Source of the DNA: Eutrophovita sp913057845
Lineage (GTDB): Bacteria; Pseudomonadota; Gammaproteobacteria; Burkholderiales; Eutrophovitaceae
DNA length: 64,000 bases
Assembly (NCBI GenBank): GCA_963925895.1
Contig: CAWUVH010000006.1
Coordinates: 1-64,000 of the forward strand
Direction of reading: 5' to 3'
Under the pieces are notes generated by a model. The model did not search any database, was not told the DNA's origin, and saw nothing but the letters and a program-made list of their open reading frames with translations. Each line of letters opens with the position of its first letter. The first letter of the stretch is position 1. Of the stretch, positions 55,422 to 63,395 are shown piece by piece. The position numbers were made by a program, and so were the translations under genes.

Positions 55422-58400
55422 ATGATCCTTTCTGAGATTTCTATACGCAGACCGGTACTGGCAACAGTATTAAGTTTGTTAATCGTGCTTTTGGGCGCCA
55501 TATCGTTCGATCGCTTATCAGTTCGAGAATATCCAAAAATAGATCCGCCGGTCGTCTCGGTTAGAACTATTTATAAGGGTGCGACCGCACAGGTTGTGGA
55601 GAGCGTTATCACCACGCCGATCGAGGATGTCCTGTCCGGGATTGAAGGCATCAACACCATTAAATCTAAGAGTAAAGAGGAAGTCAGCGAGATTACGGTT
55701 ACGTTTTTAACTGATCGAGATGTCGAGGCTGCTGCGAATGACGTTCGAGACAGGGTTTCCCGTATTCAAACCTTGTTGCCAGAAACTGCCGACGATCCCG
55801 TGGTGTCTAAAATTGAAGCGGATGCGTGGCCTGTTATGTGGCTGGCGTTGAAAAGCGATCGTCACAGCCCAATGGAGTTGACCGACTACGCTGATCGATA
55901 TTTGACTGACCCTTTGAAAACTCTTCCTGGCGTTGCCACGGTGATTATTGGTGGCGAACGTCGTTATGCGATGAGGGTGTGGATCGACAGAGACAAACTG
56001 GCCGCTCGAGGATTGACGATTCAAGATGTGGAAGTCGCGCTAAGACAGCAAAATTTGGACTCTCCGGGTGGGCGGATTGAGAGCAACGATAGAGAACTGA
56101 CGGTCATGACTGAAACTGACCTTAAGAGTCCCGAAGAATTCAATAATATGATTATTCGAGAAGTCTCTGGATATCCAATACGAATTAGAGATGTGGGACA
56201 TGCCACCCCCGCACCTTATGAGAATCGAAAAGTTGTTAGGATTTCAGGTGAGGAGGCCCTCGGCCTGGGGATTGTAAAACAGTCTACGGGGAATACCCTA
56301 GCGCTTGCCCAAGCTGTCAGAGATGTTCTTCCTCAGCTTATTGCTGGACTGCCTGAAGGGATGTCGATGAAGGTGGCGTTCGATACGTCTGAGTTTATAT
56401 CTGCAGCTATTGAGTCGGTTTATAAGGTGCTTATCGAAGCATTGATCTTGGTTGTTCTTGTGATTTTTGTCTTTTTGCGCAGTGTTCGTGCGACGTTGAT
56501 CCCTATTGTCACGATACCGATTTCGCTCATTGGTTCATTCTTTTTCCTCTACGTACTAGGTTTCTCAATCAACGTTTTGACACTTTTGGGAATCGTACTT
56601 TCGGTTGGTCTAGTTGTTGATGATGCAATTGTTATGCTGGAAAATATTCACCGTCATATTGAAGCCGGAATGAATCGATTTGAGGCCGCGATGAAGGGGG
56701 CAAAAGAAATCGGGTTTGCCGTTGTTGCAATGACCATCACATTAGTTGCGGTATTTACACCCCTCGTATTTATTACAGGTCGAGTAGGCCAATTATTTGT
56801 TGAATTTGCGCTAACTGTAGTGTCGGCAGTATTGGTGAGTGGTTTTGTTGCCTTAACTTTAACACCTATGATGTGCTCGCTTTTGTTGAAGCGGCAAGAG
56901 AATCACGGCCCCGCCTACAAAATGAGTGAATTGGTTTTTGAGAAAATTAATAATGGCTATGGAGCTATCTTAAGAGTCATCCTTAGAGGATGGTATGTTG
57001 TGGTCGGTGCTTTTGTCATCGCAATGTTTGCGATGGTTGGTTTATTCATGCAGTTGAAACCAGAGTTATCTCCCCTAGAGGATCGGGGTGTATTTATGGC
57101 ATTTGCGATTGCCCCGGAAGGGTCCACAATGCAGTACACCGACCGGTATATGAAGCAAGTTGCAGGTATCTTAGGCCAAGAGGTTCCTGAAATAGACACG
57201 CTCTTTGAGGTCGTGGCCCCAGGCTTAGAACGACCTAATCCAGTTAATTTTGCTATTGGGTTCGCCATACTTGAACACTGGGACACGCGGAAGCGAAACC
57301 AACTCGATATCACTAAACAAATTACACCTAAGTTGTATGGTGGCATTCCCGGTGTGCTTTCTTTTGCCATGAACCCACTCTCCTTAGGGCAAAGCTTCTT
57401 GTCGAAGGAGATCGAATATGTGATTTATGGAAGTTCATATGAGGAGTTGCAAGATCACGTAAATAAAGTGATGGCAAAACTGAGTACGTATCCTGGCATT
57501 ACCGGACTTGATACCGACCTCAAGCTCAACAAACCTCAGCTCAGAGTCAACATTGATCGAGATAAGGCCGCTTCGATGGGTATATCAATGGCAACAATTG
57601 GTAGGACGGTAGAGACGCTATTGGGAGGGCGTGACGTTACTAGATATAAGCGAGAAGGGAAACAGTATGATGTTGTTTTGCAAATGGAAGATTCAAAGCG
57701 ACGCCAACCAACGGATCTAACCTCTATTTATGTTAGGGCGAGGAGTGGGCAGCTAGTGCAGTTATCAAACCTTGTGACTCTTGAGGAGACGGTTACACCG
57801 AAAGAGCTGAATCATTTTAATCGATTCCGTGCTGCGGTTATTAACGGAAACGTAGGTCCTGAAGCTAGTTTGGGACAGGTGCTGGATTTCATTGATTCTA
57901 CTGTGGCTCAAGAGTTACCTCAGAATGTAACTACTGATCTAAATGGGGCGTCAAGAGAGTACAGGGAAAGTGGGGACGAAATGAAGGTTACTTTGGTGCT
58001 TGCTCTCATCTTTATTTATCTCGTCCTTGCTGCTCAGTTTGAGAGCTTCGTTGGGCCGCTCGTCATTATGTTGACGGTACCTTTAGGATTCCTTGGTGCG
58101 CTTTTTGCGATGTGGCTTAATGCCAAATTCGGAGATGGAGGTACGCTTAATATTTACAGTCGCATAGGCTTGGTCATGTTAGTTGGCTTGATTACTAAGA
58201 ATGGAATTCTCATTGTGGAGTTTGCAAATCAACTGCGCAGAGCGGGACAGGAAAAAGTAGAGGCAGTATTAGAAGCCTCTACTTTGAGGTTGCGCCCCAT
58301 TCTGATGACGGCATTGGCAACGGTGTTGGGATCTTTGCCACTAGCGCTATCTTCTGGTGCTGGTTCTGAAGCCAGAAGAGCGATTGGTTGGGTGATTGTT

Positions 58401-58499
58401 GGGGGTGTTTCGATTGGAACGTTGTTGACGTTGTTTATTATTCCTGTCGCGTATTCGTTAATTGTTAGAACAACGCCACGTATTAGGGATGGAACCTAG
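55422..58499 (+). CDS. HAE1-type RND efflux pump, AcrB/MexW-like
   Basis: 1025-residue inner-membrane pump, twelve helices in two halves. TM4 proton relay LSVGLVVDDAIVMLENIHRH near 400-419 has the paired Asp of drug-type RND pumps, and EVFPEYPKIDPP-like start is seen here as SVREYPKIDPPVVSV near 33-47. Substrates cannot be read from sequence. It is preceded by its own adaptor but by no second outer-membrane factor, so it may share the OMF at 48085 or use one elsewhere. Confidence 0.92.
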   Translation: MILSEISIRRPVLATVLSLLIVLLGAISFDRLSVREYPKIDPPVVSVRTIYKGATAQVVESVITTPIEDVLSGIEGINTIKSKSKEEVSEITVTFLTDRDVEAAANDVRDRVSRIQTLLPETADDPVVSKIEADAWPVMWLALKSDRHSPMELTDYADRYLTDPLKTLPGVATVIIGGERRYAMRVWIDRDKLAARGLTIQDVEVALRQQNLDSPGGRIESNDRELTVMTETDLKSPEEFNNMIIREVSGYPIRIRDVGHATPAPYENRKVVRISGEEALGLGIVKQSTGNTLALAQAVRDVLPQLIAGLPEGMSMKVAFDTSEFISAAIESVYKVLIEALILVVLVIFVFLRSVRATLIPIVTIPISLIGSFFFLYVLGFSINVLTLLGIVLSVGLVVDDAIVMLENIHRHIEAGMNRFEAAMKGAKEIGFAVVAMTITLVAVFTPLVFITGRVGQLFVEFALTVVSAVLVSGFVALTLTPMMCSLLLKRQENHGPAYKMSELVFEKINNGYGAILRVILRGWYVVVGAFVIAMFAMVGLFMQLKPELSPLEDRGVFMAFAIAPEGSTMQYTDRYMKQVAGILGQEVPEIDTLFEVVAPGLERPNPVNFAIGFAILEHWDTRKRNQLDITKQITPKLYGGIPGVLSFAMNPLSLGQSFLSKEIEYVIYGSSYEELQDHVNKVMAKLSTYPGITGLDTDLKLNKPQLRVNIDRDKAASMGISMATIGRTVETLLGGRDVTRYKREGKQYDVVLQMEDSKRRQPTDLTSIYVRARSGQLVQLSNLVTLEETVTPKELNHFNRFRAAVINGNVGPEASLGQVLDFIDSTVAQELPQNVTTDLNGASREYRESGDEMKVTLVLALIFIYLVLAAQFESFVGPLVIMLTVPLGFLGALFAMWLNAKFGDGGTLNIYSRIGLVMLVGLITKNGILIVEFANQLRRAGQEKVEAVLEASTLRLRPILMTALATVLGSLPLALSSGAGSEARRAIGWVIVGGVSIGTLLTLFIIPVAYSLIVRTTPRIRDGT

Positions 58500-58535
58500 G
58501 GGTGGTGATGAAGTAGCATGAGTCTATTAGATGTG

Positions 58536-58575
58536 GAAGTAAAAAAAGGAAGCGTAAGCTTCCTTTTTTTACTTC
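58536..58575. terminator. Bidirectional terminator between the RND operon and boxB
   Basis: A perfect 18-bp stem (58536-58553 with 58558-58575) and a 4-base GTAA loop, with an A7 run on the left arm and T7 on the right, so a U-tract exists in both directions. The boxB stop codon (58569-58571) lies inside the right arm. It separates two convergent units. Confidence 0.88.
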
Positions 58576-59978
58576 AGACGAACATATTCATAGTCAACTG
58601 GATTGTTATTAATCCCGCGATCGGGAGGCGCTATCCAGCTGGCCATCTTCCCGGGTTCAGTGACGCGTTGCATTAAGCTTCTAATAAATCCTCGGTCCTC
58701 TTCAGTCGGCAACCAGGTTGGAATTCCCTTGTCGTATTCTGTTTTAGTGATTACCTGTCCGAGTGGGTCTGTTGTTTGATTCGCCCAGCTTCCAATTGTT
58801 CTGTGGAATCGCGTGCTGGGCAGCGACAACGTTATGTCAAACTTGGCTCGTTTAATCATCATGTTCCAACGTTTAATGCCGATCTCACAATCTTTGACGT
58901 ACGCTACACGGGTCACCTCATTCATTGCATTTCTAAGGCCGACTATCTCTATGCCATCAGGTGTATCGATGTCGTAGCTTGAATCGAGACACAGGTGATC
59001 TTCGAATCGAGTTTCATCAGGTCGACCTTTAATCCCATTTGCAAAAGAAGTCGCCGCATTAGAAGATATCTCAGAGCCAAAAAGATCGAGTGACGAGGTA
59101 AACCAAAAGTTTAAATATTTTTGGATCGTGACGAGGTCAACGGCACCTTGTTCACGAATGGCGCCCGGATCGTCTGTCCCAATTTCATTCATTACCTCAA
59201 GTGTGCGTCTGATGACGCGGCCTATTCCAGTTTCACCAACGAACATGTGATGGGCTTCTTCAGTAAGCATGAACCGGCAAGTTCTCGCAAGAGGGTCAAA
59301 GGCTGATTCGCTGAGGCTTTTAAGTTGGAACTTGCCATCTCGATCGGTGAAATAGGTAAACATAAAAAAGGATAACCAATCATTAATTGGTTCGTTGAAT
59401 GTTCCTAAAATCCGAGGGTTGTCACTATCTCCAGAGTGTCTTGCGAGAAGTTCTTCAGCCTCTTCTCTCCCGTCTCGACCAAAGTAGCAATGAAGAAGAT
59501 AAACCATTGCCCATAAATGGCGACCCTCTTCAACGTTGACCTGGAATAGGTTTCTTAGGTCATACAGTGAGGGGCAGGTAAGCCCCAGTAATCTTTGTTG
59601 CTCTACTGAAGCTGGTTCGGTGTCTCCTTGAGTGACAATAATTCGGCGAAATTGAGACCGTAATTCGCCGGGAACTTGTTGCCAAACAGGCTCGCCCAAG
59701 TGGTCGCCGAAGCCAATTTTTCTATCAGGGATTTGGTCTGCAAGAAATATTCCCCAGCGATAATCAGGCATTTTGACGTGTCCGTAGCTCGCCCATCCTT
59801 TTGCGTCAACGCCTACGGCTGTTCGTAAATAAACATCGTTCGACTGAAAATCCTTCGGCCCTTGTTCGCTCCACCAATTAAGGAAGTGTGGCTGCCAGTG
59901 CTCTAGCGCTCTTTGTAGTTTTCTGTCCGTTGCAAGATTGACGTTATTTGGAATTTTTTCACTGTAGTTAATGTCCAT
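58569..59978 (-). CDS. boxB: Benzoyl-CoA 2,3-epoxidase, di-iron subunit
   Basis: Epoxidises the ring of benzoyl-CoA with O2, the key step of aerobic benzoate degradation via CoA thioesters. 469 residues with two ExxH di-iron motifs, VEEGRH (Glu151, His154) and TEEAHH (Glu241, His244), plus further acids in the ferritin-like core. NGIKGRPDETRFEDHLC near 328-344 and the C-terminal APPDRGINNNPVDYEYVRL are BoxB-like. Needs a reductase, normally BoxA, which is not in this window. Last gene of boxR-boxC-boxB; ends in the shared terminator. Confidence 0.95.
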   Translation of the reverse strand: MDINYSEKIPNNVNLATDRKLQRALEHWQPHFLNWWSEQGPKDFQSNDVYLRTAVGVDAKGWASYGHVKMPDYRWGIFLADQIPDRKIGFGDHLGEPVWQQVPGELRSQFRRIIVTQGDTEPASVEQQRLLGLTCPSLYDLRNLFQVNVEEGRHLWAMVYLLHCYFGRDGREEAEELLARHSGDSDNPRILGTFNEPINDWLSFFMFTYFTDRDGKFQLKSLSESAFDPLARTCRFMLTEEAHHMFVGETGIGRVIRRTLEVMNEIGTDDPGAIREQGAVDLVTIQKYLNFWFTSSLDLFGSEISSNAATSFANGIKGRPDETRFEDHLCLDSSYDIDTPDGIEIVGLRNAMNEVTRVAYVKDCEIGIKRWNMMIKRAKFDITLSLPSTRFHRTIGSWANQTTDPLGQVITKTEYDKGIPTWLPTEEDRGFIRSLMQRVTEPGKMASWIAPPDRGINNNPVDYEYVRLK

Positions 59979-60025
59979 GATTAATTTTCCTGTTGGTTTT
60001 CTTTTGAAGTGGTTGTGCCTTATCC

Positions 60026-61714
60026 TTAAATTCGTTGCCAGTTGAAGTCCGGTTTTTTTCCGCTACCGAATAACTTCAAGGCCCCGTGGTCTCCCACTGC
60101 ATTGGGTCGTATAAAGATCCAATTTTGCCAAGCGGATAATCTGGCAAAGATGCGGGTTTCCATTGTTTCAGGCCCAGAAAATCTGAGATTCGCCTCCATC
60201 CCTGTTAGTGCGTCTGGGGATAAGCTGTTGCGTTCTTCTATCGCGATGCGTAGCTCATCATCCCAATCTATATCATCAGGAGCATATGTTACGAGGCCTA
60301 TTTCAAGCGCCTCTTCCGCTCCTAACAATTTACCTTCAAGCGATGGCAGTTCTTGAAGTGGATGCTCATGACCATAAAATCGGTTTTGCAATCTAGATAG
60401 ATGATTGATCATTGGGAGGCTGCCAAAATTTAATCTGGACAGAGCGATGGTAGGGTTCTCTCCATTATCTGTTTCTGAAAGCATAAAAATTCTGTCTGAA
60501 GCGAGAGCAATTTCAAAAAGGGTTCCCGCAAAGCATGAGCCTTCATCGATGAGTGTGAACATCGTTCTTGATGAAACATCCAAGCGCGCTAAAGTTCTGC
60601 GCAAAAATCCGATTGTTTCCTTAACAAGCCAATCTTCTTGATGCGCTACTATGATTTCATCCATTTTGAGGACGTCACTACAATTTCCAACTGTTCTAAA
60701 AATCCAGGTGCCGATCTCAAGTTCATTGGTTCGAAGCAGTAAAATCGCGTCATCAAGCTCTCGAGCGAATGTTAATGGCCACCAATCGCATCCTTGCTGG
60801 TGAATGGATTCCAGACTCTCGTCTGTTATCGGTGGTGGTGCGTTGATAGTGATTGTTGCGGTCCGAGATGTGCGATCGATAGTGATGTCTACGTTTGAAT
60901 AATGTATCCCCGCGCTATCTATGGTTCGCTTTAATTGGGTTAGATTCACGCCGGTTGCATCGTGGGGTCGTGTGCTTTCTGAAGATAATTCCTTGACGAT
61001 TTTTTTTTCAATTGAGCTAAAGTCATTTGGTTTCGCAATTTCGTCTACAAGCCCCCAGGCCTGTGCGCGGTCTGCTTTGACTCCTTCAGTTGTGGAGCAG
61101 AACACGTCGGCTAAATCTCTTCGAACTTTTCTTTTGTCGATAACTCGCGTCAGCCCACCGGTCCCTGGGAGGACGCCTAGTAGAGGCACCTCAGGGAGGC
61201 TCACGCTGGAGGATCGGTCATCGATCATAAGGAGTTTGTCGCAAGCGAGTGCGAGTTCATAGCCTCCCCCGGCAACCGTGCCGTTGATGGAGGCAAGAAA
61301 CTTTAAGCCATCATGCCGGCTTGAGTCTTCGATGCCGTTTCGTGTTTCATTGGTGAACTTACAAAAGTTAACTTTCCAAGGGTGCGTTGACTGTCCGAGC
61401 ATATAAATGTTCGCACCAGAACAAAACATTCTTTCTTTCGCGGATGTGATCACAACACATGTGACCTTTGGGTGCTCAAATCTTATTCTATTGATTGCAT
61501 CATAGAGTTCAATGTCAACACCTAGGTCGTATGAGTTGAGCTTCAGTTTGTAGCCGGGCTTTAGTCCAGCATCTTCATTTACGTCCATACGCAGTGTTGC
61601 CGTGCTGTCGCTTACGGACAGGGTCCAGTGTTTATAAAGATCTGGACGGGTATCGAACTGGACCATTTGGGCTTGGCTCGCTTCTATTTCTTGAGGTGAA
61701 GGTTTCGTCATCAT
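60026..61714 (-). CDS. boxC: Benzoyl-CoA-dihydrodiol lyase (2,3-epoxybenzoyl-CoA dihydrolase)
   Basis: Opens the 2,3-epoxide of benzoyl-CoA to a C6 semialdehyde-CoA and formate. 562 residues with two crotonase-like halves (about 20-270 and 280-550); the first has the oxyanion-type GTVAGGGYELALACDKLLM near 145-163. This twice-crotonase length is characteristic of BoxC. Starts with two adjacent ATG codons; the first is taken. Between boxR and boxB on the minus strand, with 12 and 47 base gaps. Confidence 0.94.
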   Translation of the reverse strand: MMTKPSPQEIEASQAQMVQFDTRPDLYKHWTLSVSDSTATLRMDVNEDAGLKPGYKLKLNSYDLGVDIELYDAINRIRFEHPKVTCVVITSAKERMFCSGANIYMLGQSTHPWKVNFCKFTNETRNGIEDSSRHDGLKFLASINGTVAGGGYELALACDKLLMIDDRSSSVSLPEVPLLGVLPGTGGLTRVIDKRKVRRDLADVFCSTTEGVKADRAQAWGLVDEIAKPNDFSSIEKKIVKELSSESTRPHDATGVNLTQLKRTIDSAGIHYSNVDITIDRTSRTATITINAPPPITDESLESIHQQGCDWWPLTFARELDDAILLLRTNELEIGTWIFRTVGNCSDVLKMDEIIVAHQEDWLVKETIGFLRRTLARLDVSSRTMFTLIDEGSCFAGTLFEIALASDRIFMLSETDNGENPTIALSRLNFGSLPMINHLSRLQNRFYGHEHPLQELPSLEGKLLGAEEALEIGLVTYAPDDIDWDDELRIAIEERNSLSPDALTGMEANLRFSGPETMETRIFARLSAWQNWIFIRPNAVGDHGALKLFGSGKKPDFNWQRI

Positions 61715-61726
61715 TAGGAGATTTGA

Positions 61727-62662
61727 TCAGCTTGTATGTTGTATTAGTTTACGAAGAGTTCGATCCGCTAAGATCTGACTTGCAATGATGTGTGGATCTT
61801 TCCCGTCAGTGGCTACTGTTATATCTGCTTTTTCATAGCTTGATTGTCGTTTTATAAGGATCTCTTTAAGTTGCTCCATCGCTTTACTGTTTCCAGCGAT
61901 TGGTCGCAAGTCGCCTTGCGCTACCACTCGATCCATGTGTTCCTTGGGAGAGGCTTTAAGCCACACGGTATAACATGTCGATAAGAGTAAGTCATAGGCA
62001 GACTGTTCTTGAACAATGCTGCCGCCAGTAGAAATTATGCAATTACCCCCGTTGCTAAGCGCATTTTCAAGACACGTCTTTTCTAAATTTCGATAGCCTT
62101 CTTGCCCATAAGTAATGAAAATTTCTGAGAGCGGGGCATCGACTAGTTTTTCAATCTCTCGATCAATCTCAACAAACGGAATATCCAAAATTATAGATAA
62201 CCGTTCTCCTACTGTGGTTTTCCCCGCCCCCCTCAGCCCAATTAATGCAATACGGTAACTTCGACTTGCCGGAGAATTACGAAGCTCTCTCAGCAATTGA
62301 TCTTTGAATCTGAGACGGTCGCTACTCGCGAGGCCAGCTAATAATCCAAGCAAGAGTCGAGACTCGGCGTTAATTGGTGTCGAATTTGATACTAGGATCT
62401 CTGGCTCGACATCCAGAGACTGAGCTACCTGACGAAGCAGAGCAATGGACACATTCCCTTTGCCCGATTCAAGTAGGGCTAGGTATCGTTCTGATACACC
62501 AGATTGTTCAGACAGTAGCTTTCGGGTGTATTTTTTTTCTTTTCGAATCTTTTTGATTCTTGAGCCTACTAATTCTAAAAATTCAGTGTTTATTGATTCT
62601 CGAGTTTTTCGTGTATCGGATGATTCACGGTCGATTCCATTATTCTGAACTGTTTCAAGCAT
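61727..62662 (-). CDS. boxR: BoxR-type transcriptional regulator (XRE domain plus shikimate-kinase-like domain)
   Basis: 311 residues: N-terminal XRE helix-turn-helix (about 28-92, KLLSEQSGVSERYLALLESG) fused to a shikimate-kinase-like domain with P-loop GLRGAGKTT near 142-150. This is the BzdR/BoxR design, in which the kinase-like domain senses benzoyl-CoA in relatives. It heads boxR-boxC-boxB and is divergent from the flavodoxin gene, with a TGCA-N6-TGCA palindrome between, so it probably controls both arms. Confidence 0.94.
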   Translation of the reverse strand: MLETVQNNGIDRESSDTRKTRESINTEFLELVGSRIKKIRKEKKYTRKLLSEQSGVSERYLALLESGKGNVSIALLRQVAQSLDVEPEILVSNSTPINAESRLLLGLLAGLASSDRLRFKDQLLRELRNSPASRSYRIALIGLRGAGKTTVGERLSIILDIPFVEIDREIEKLVDAPLSEIFITYGQEGYRNLEKTCLENALSNGGNCIISTGGSIVQEQSAYDLLLSTCYTVWLKASPKEHMDRVVAQGDLRPIAGNSKAMEQLKEILIKRQSSYEKADITVATDGKDPHIIASQILADRTLRKLIQHTS

Positions 62663-62783
62663 AGCTTTAGCCTTCCTGATTCTTTAATTATTCAAGTTAA
62701 CGGTTCGAATATGGACTCGCTTACTGCTATCGAGTTCCTTTCATCAGGAATTATATTTCTTATTGTTATAAATTAGTATGAAT

Positions 62784-62804
62784 GATACTACGTTTTTCAG
62801 TATC
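62784..62804. repeat. Inverted repeat GATACT-N9-AGTATC in the box divergent region
   Basis: Perfect 6-base arms (62784-62789 and 62799-62804) with a 9-base spacer, just upstream of a TATAAT at 62807-62812 and so overlapping the likely -35/-10 zone of the rightward promoter. Could be a second regulator site; unproven. Confidence 0.35.
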
Positions 62805-62806
62805 TG

Positions 62807-62812
62807 TATAAT
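62807..62812 (+). promoter_or_regulatory. Probable -10 element for the flavodoxin/ligase transcript
   Basis: TATAAT at 62807-62812, 67 bases before the flavodoxin ATG and 23 bases before the TGCA palindrome. The -35 is not clear, as expected for a regulated promoter. Confidence 0.45.
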
Positions 62813-62834
62813 AAGGCAATAAATGTTAAGTTAA

Positions 62835-62850
62835 ATGCAATATATTGCAT
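62835..62850. promoter_or_regulatory. Candidate BoxR operator, TGCA-N6-TGCA palindrome
   Basis: A perfect 16-base palindrome, ATGCAATATATTGCAT, containing TGCA-ATATAT-TGCA. TGCA repeats spaced like this are described for BoxR/BzdR-family operators. It lies 28 bases upstream of the flavodoxin start and just downstream of its likely -10, where binding would block transcription. Confidence 0.6.
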
Positions 62851-62878
62851 ATTATTATATGAGCTTGGAATACAACAG

Positions 62879-63352
62879 ATGACAAAGCAGATCACAATCC
62901 TGATTGGTACCATGACCGGTAACGCTCAGTTAGTAGGGCAGGAGTTAGAGTTGAGATTTGATGGGGAGGGGATTCAAGTCGAAACCGTGGACATGGATAA
63001 ACTAACCTCGGATATCTTTGGTTCGGACGGCATATATTTAATATGCACATCAACTTATGGACAAGGTGATGTACCTGATAATGCTAGGGCTTTTATAGAG
63101 AACCTTATAAGCTCAAAGCCCAATTTAAAAAACATACGTTATGGGTTAATTGCGCTAGGCGACCGCACCTATGCGGAAACATTCTGTTTCGGTGGGAAAC
63201 GATTTGATGAGGTTTTACAAGAGTGCGGGGCTGAGCGTATCGGGGATATACTGATGCATGACGCCAGCTCTGGCACAATGCCAGAGGAGGAGGCGGCTGA
63301 TTGGTCTGAAGGATGGTTGGAGTTGTGTGACCGAGATATGTCAGCTGATTGA
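62879..63352 (+). CDS. Flavodoxin-like protein in the box cluster
   Basis: 157 residues, a free flavodoxin domain. The FMN-phosphate loop is GTMTGNAQLVGQE near 10-22, the second FMN loop STYGQGDVPDN near 59-69, and the third IALGDRTYAETFCFGGKRFD near 94-113, as in the MioC/CysJ flavodoxin group. No reductase domain, no signal peptide. Divergent from boxR and followed by the benzoate-CoA ligase start, so it is probably in the benzoate regulon. Carrying electrons to BoxB, or to another enzyme of the pathway, is inference. Confidence 0.8.
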   Translation: MTKQITILIGTMTGNAQLVGQELELRFDGEGIQVETVDMDKLTSDIFGSDGIYLICTSTYGQGDVPDNARAFIENLISSKPNLKNIRYGLIALGDRTYAETFCFGGKRFDEVLQECGAERIGDILMHDASSGTMPEEEAADWSEGWLELCDRDMSAD

Positions 63353-63395
63353 GCAAAGATAATCCAATTAACAATCCACGGTGAAGCGAACCAGC

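Noticed and set aside
60042..61262. Several plus-strand open frames over boxC
   Set aside because: Antisense shadows of a well-supported gene; none has a family pattern or ribosome site.
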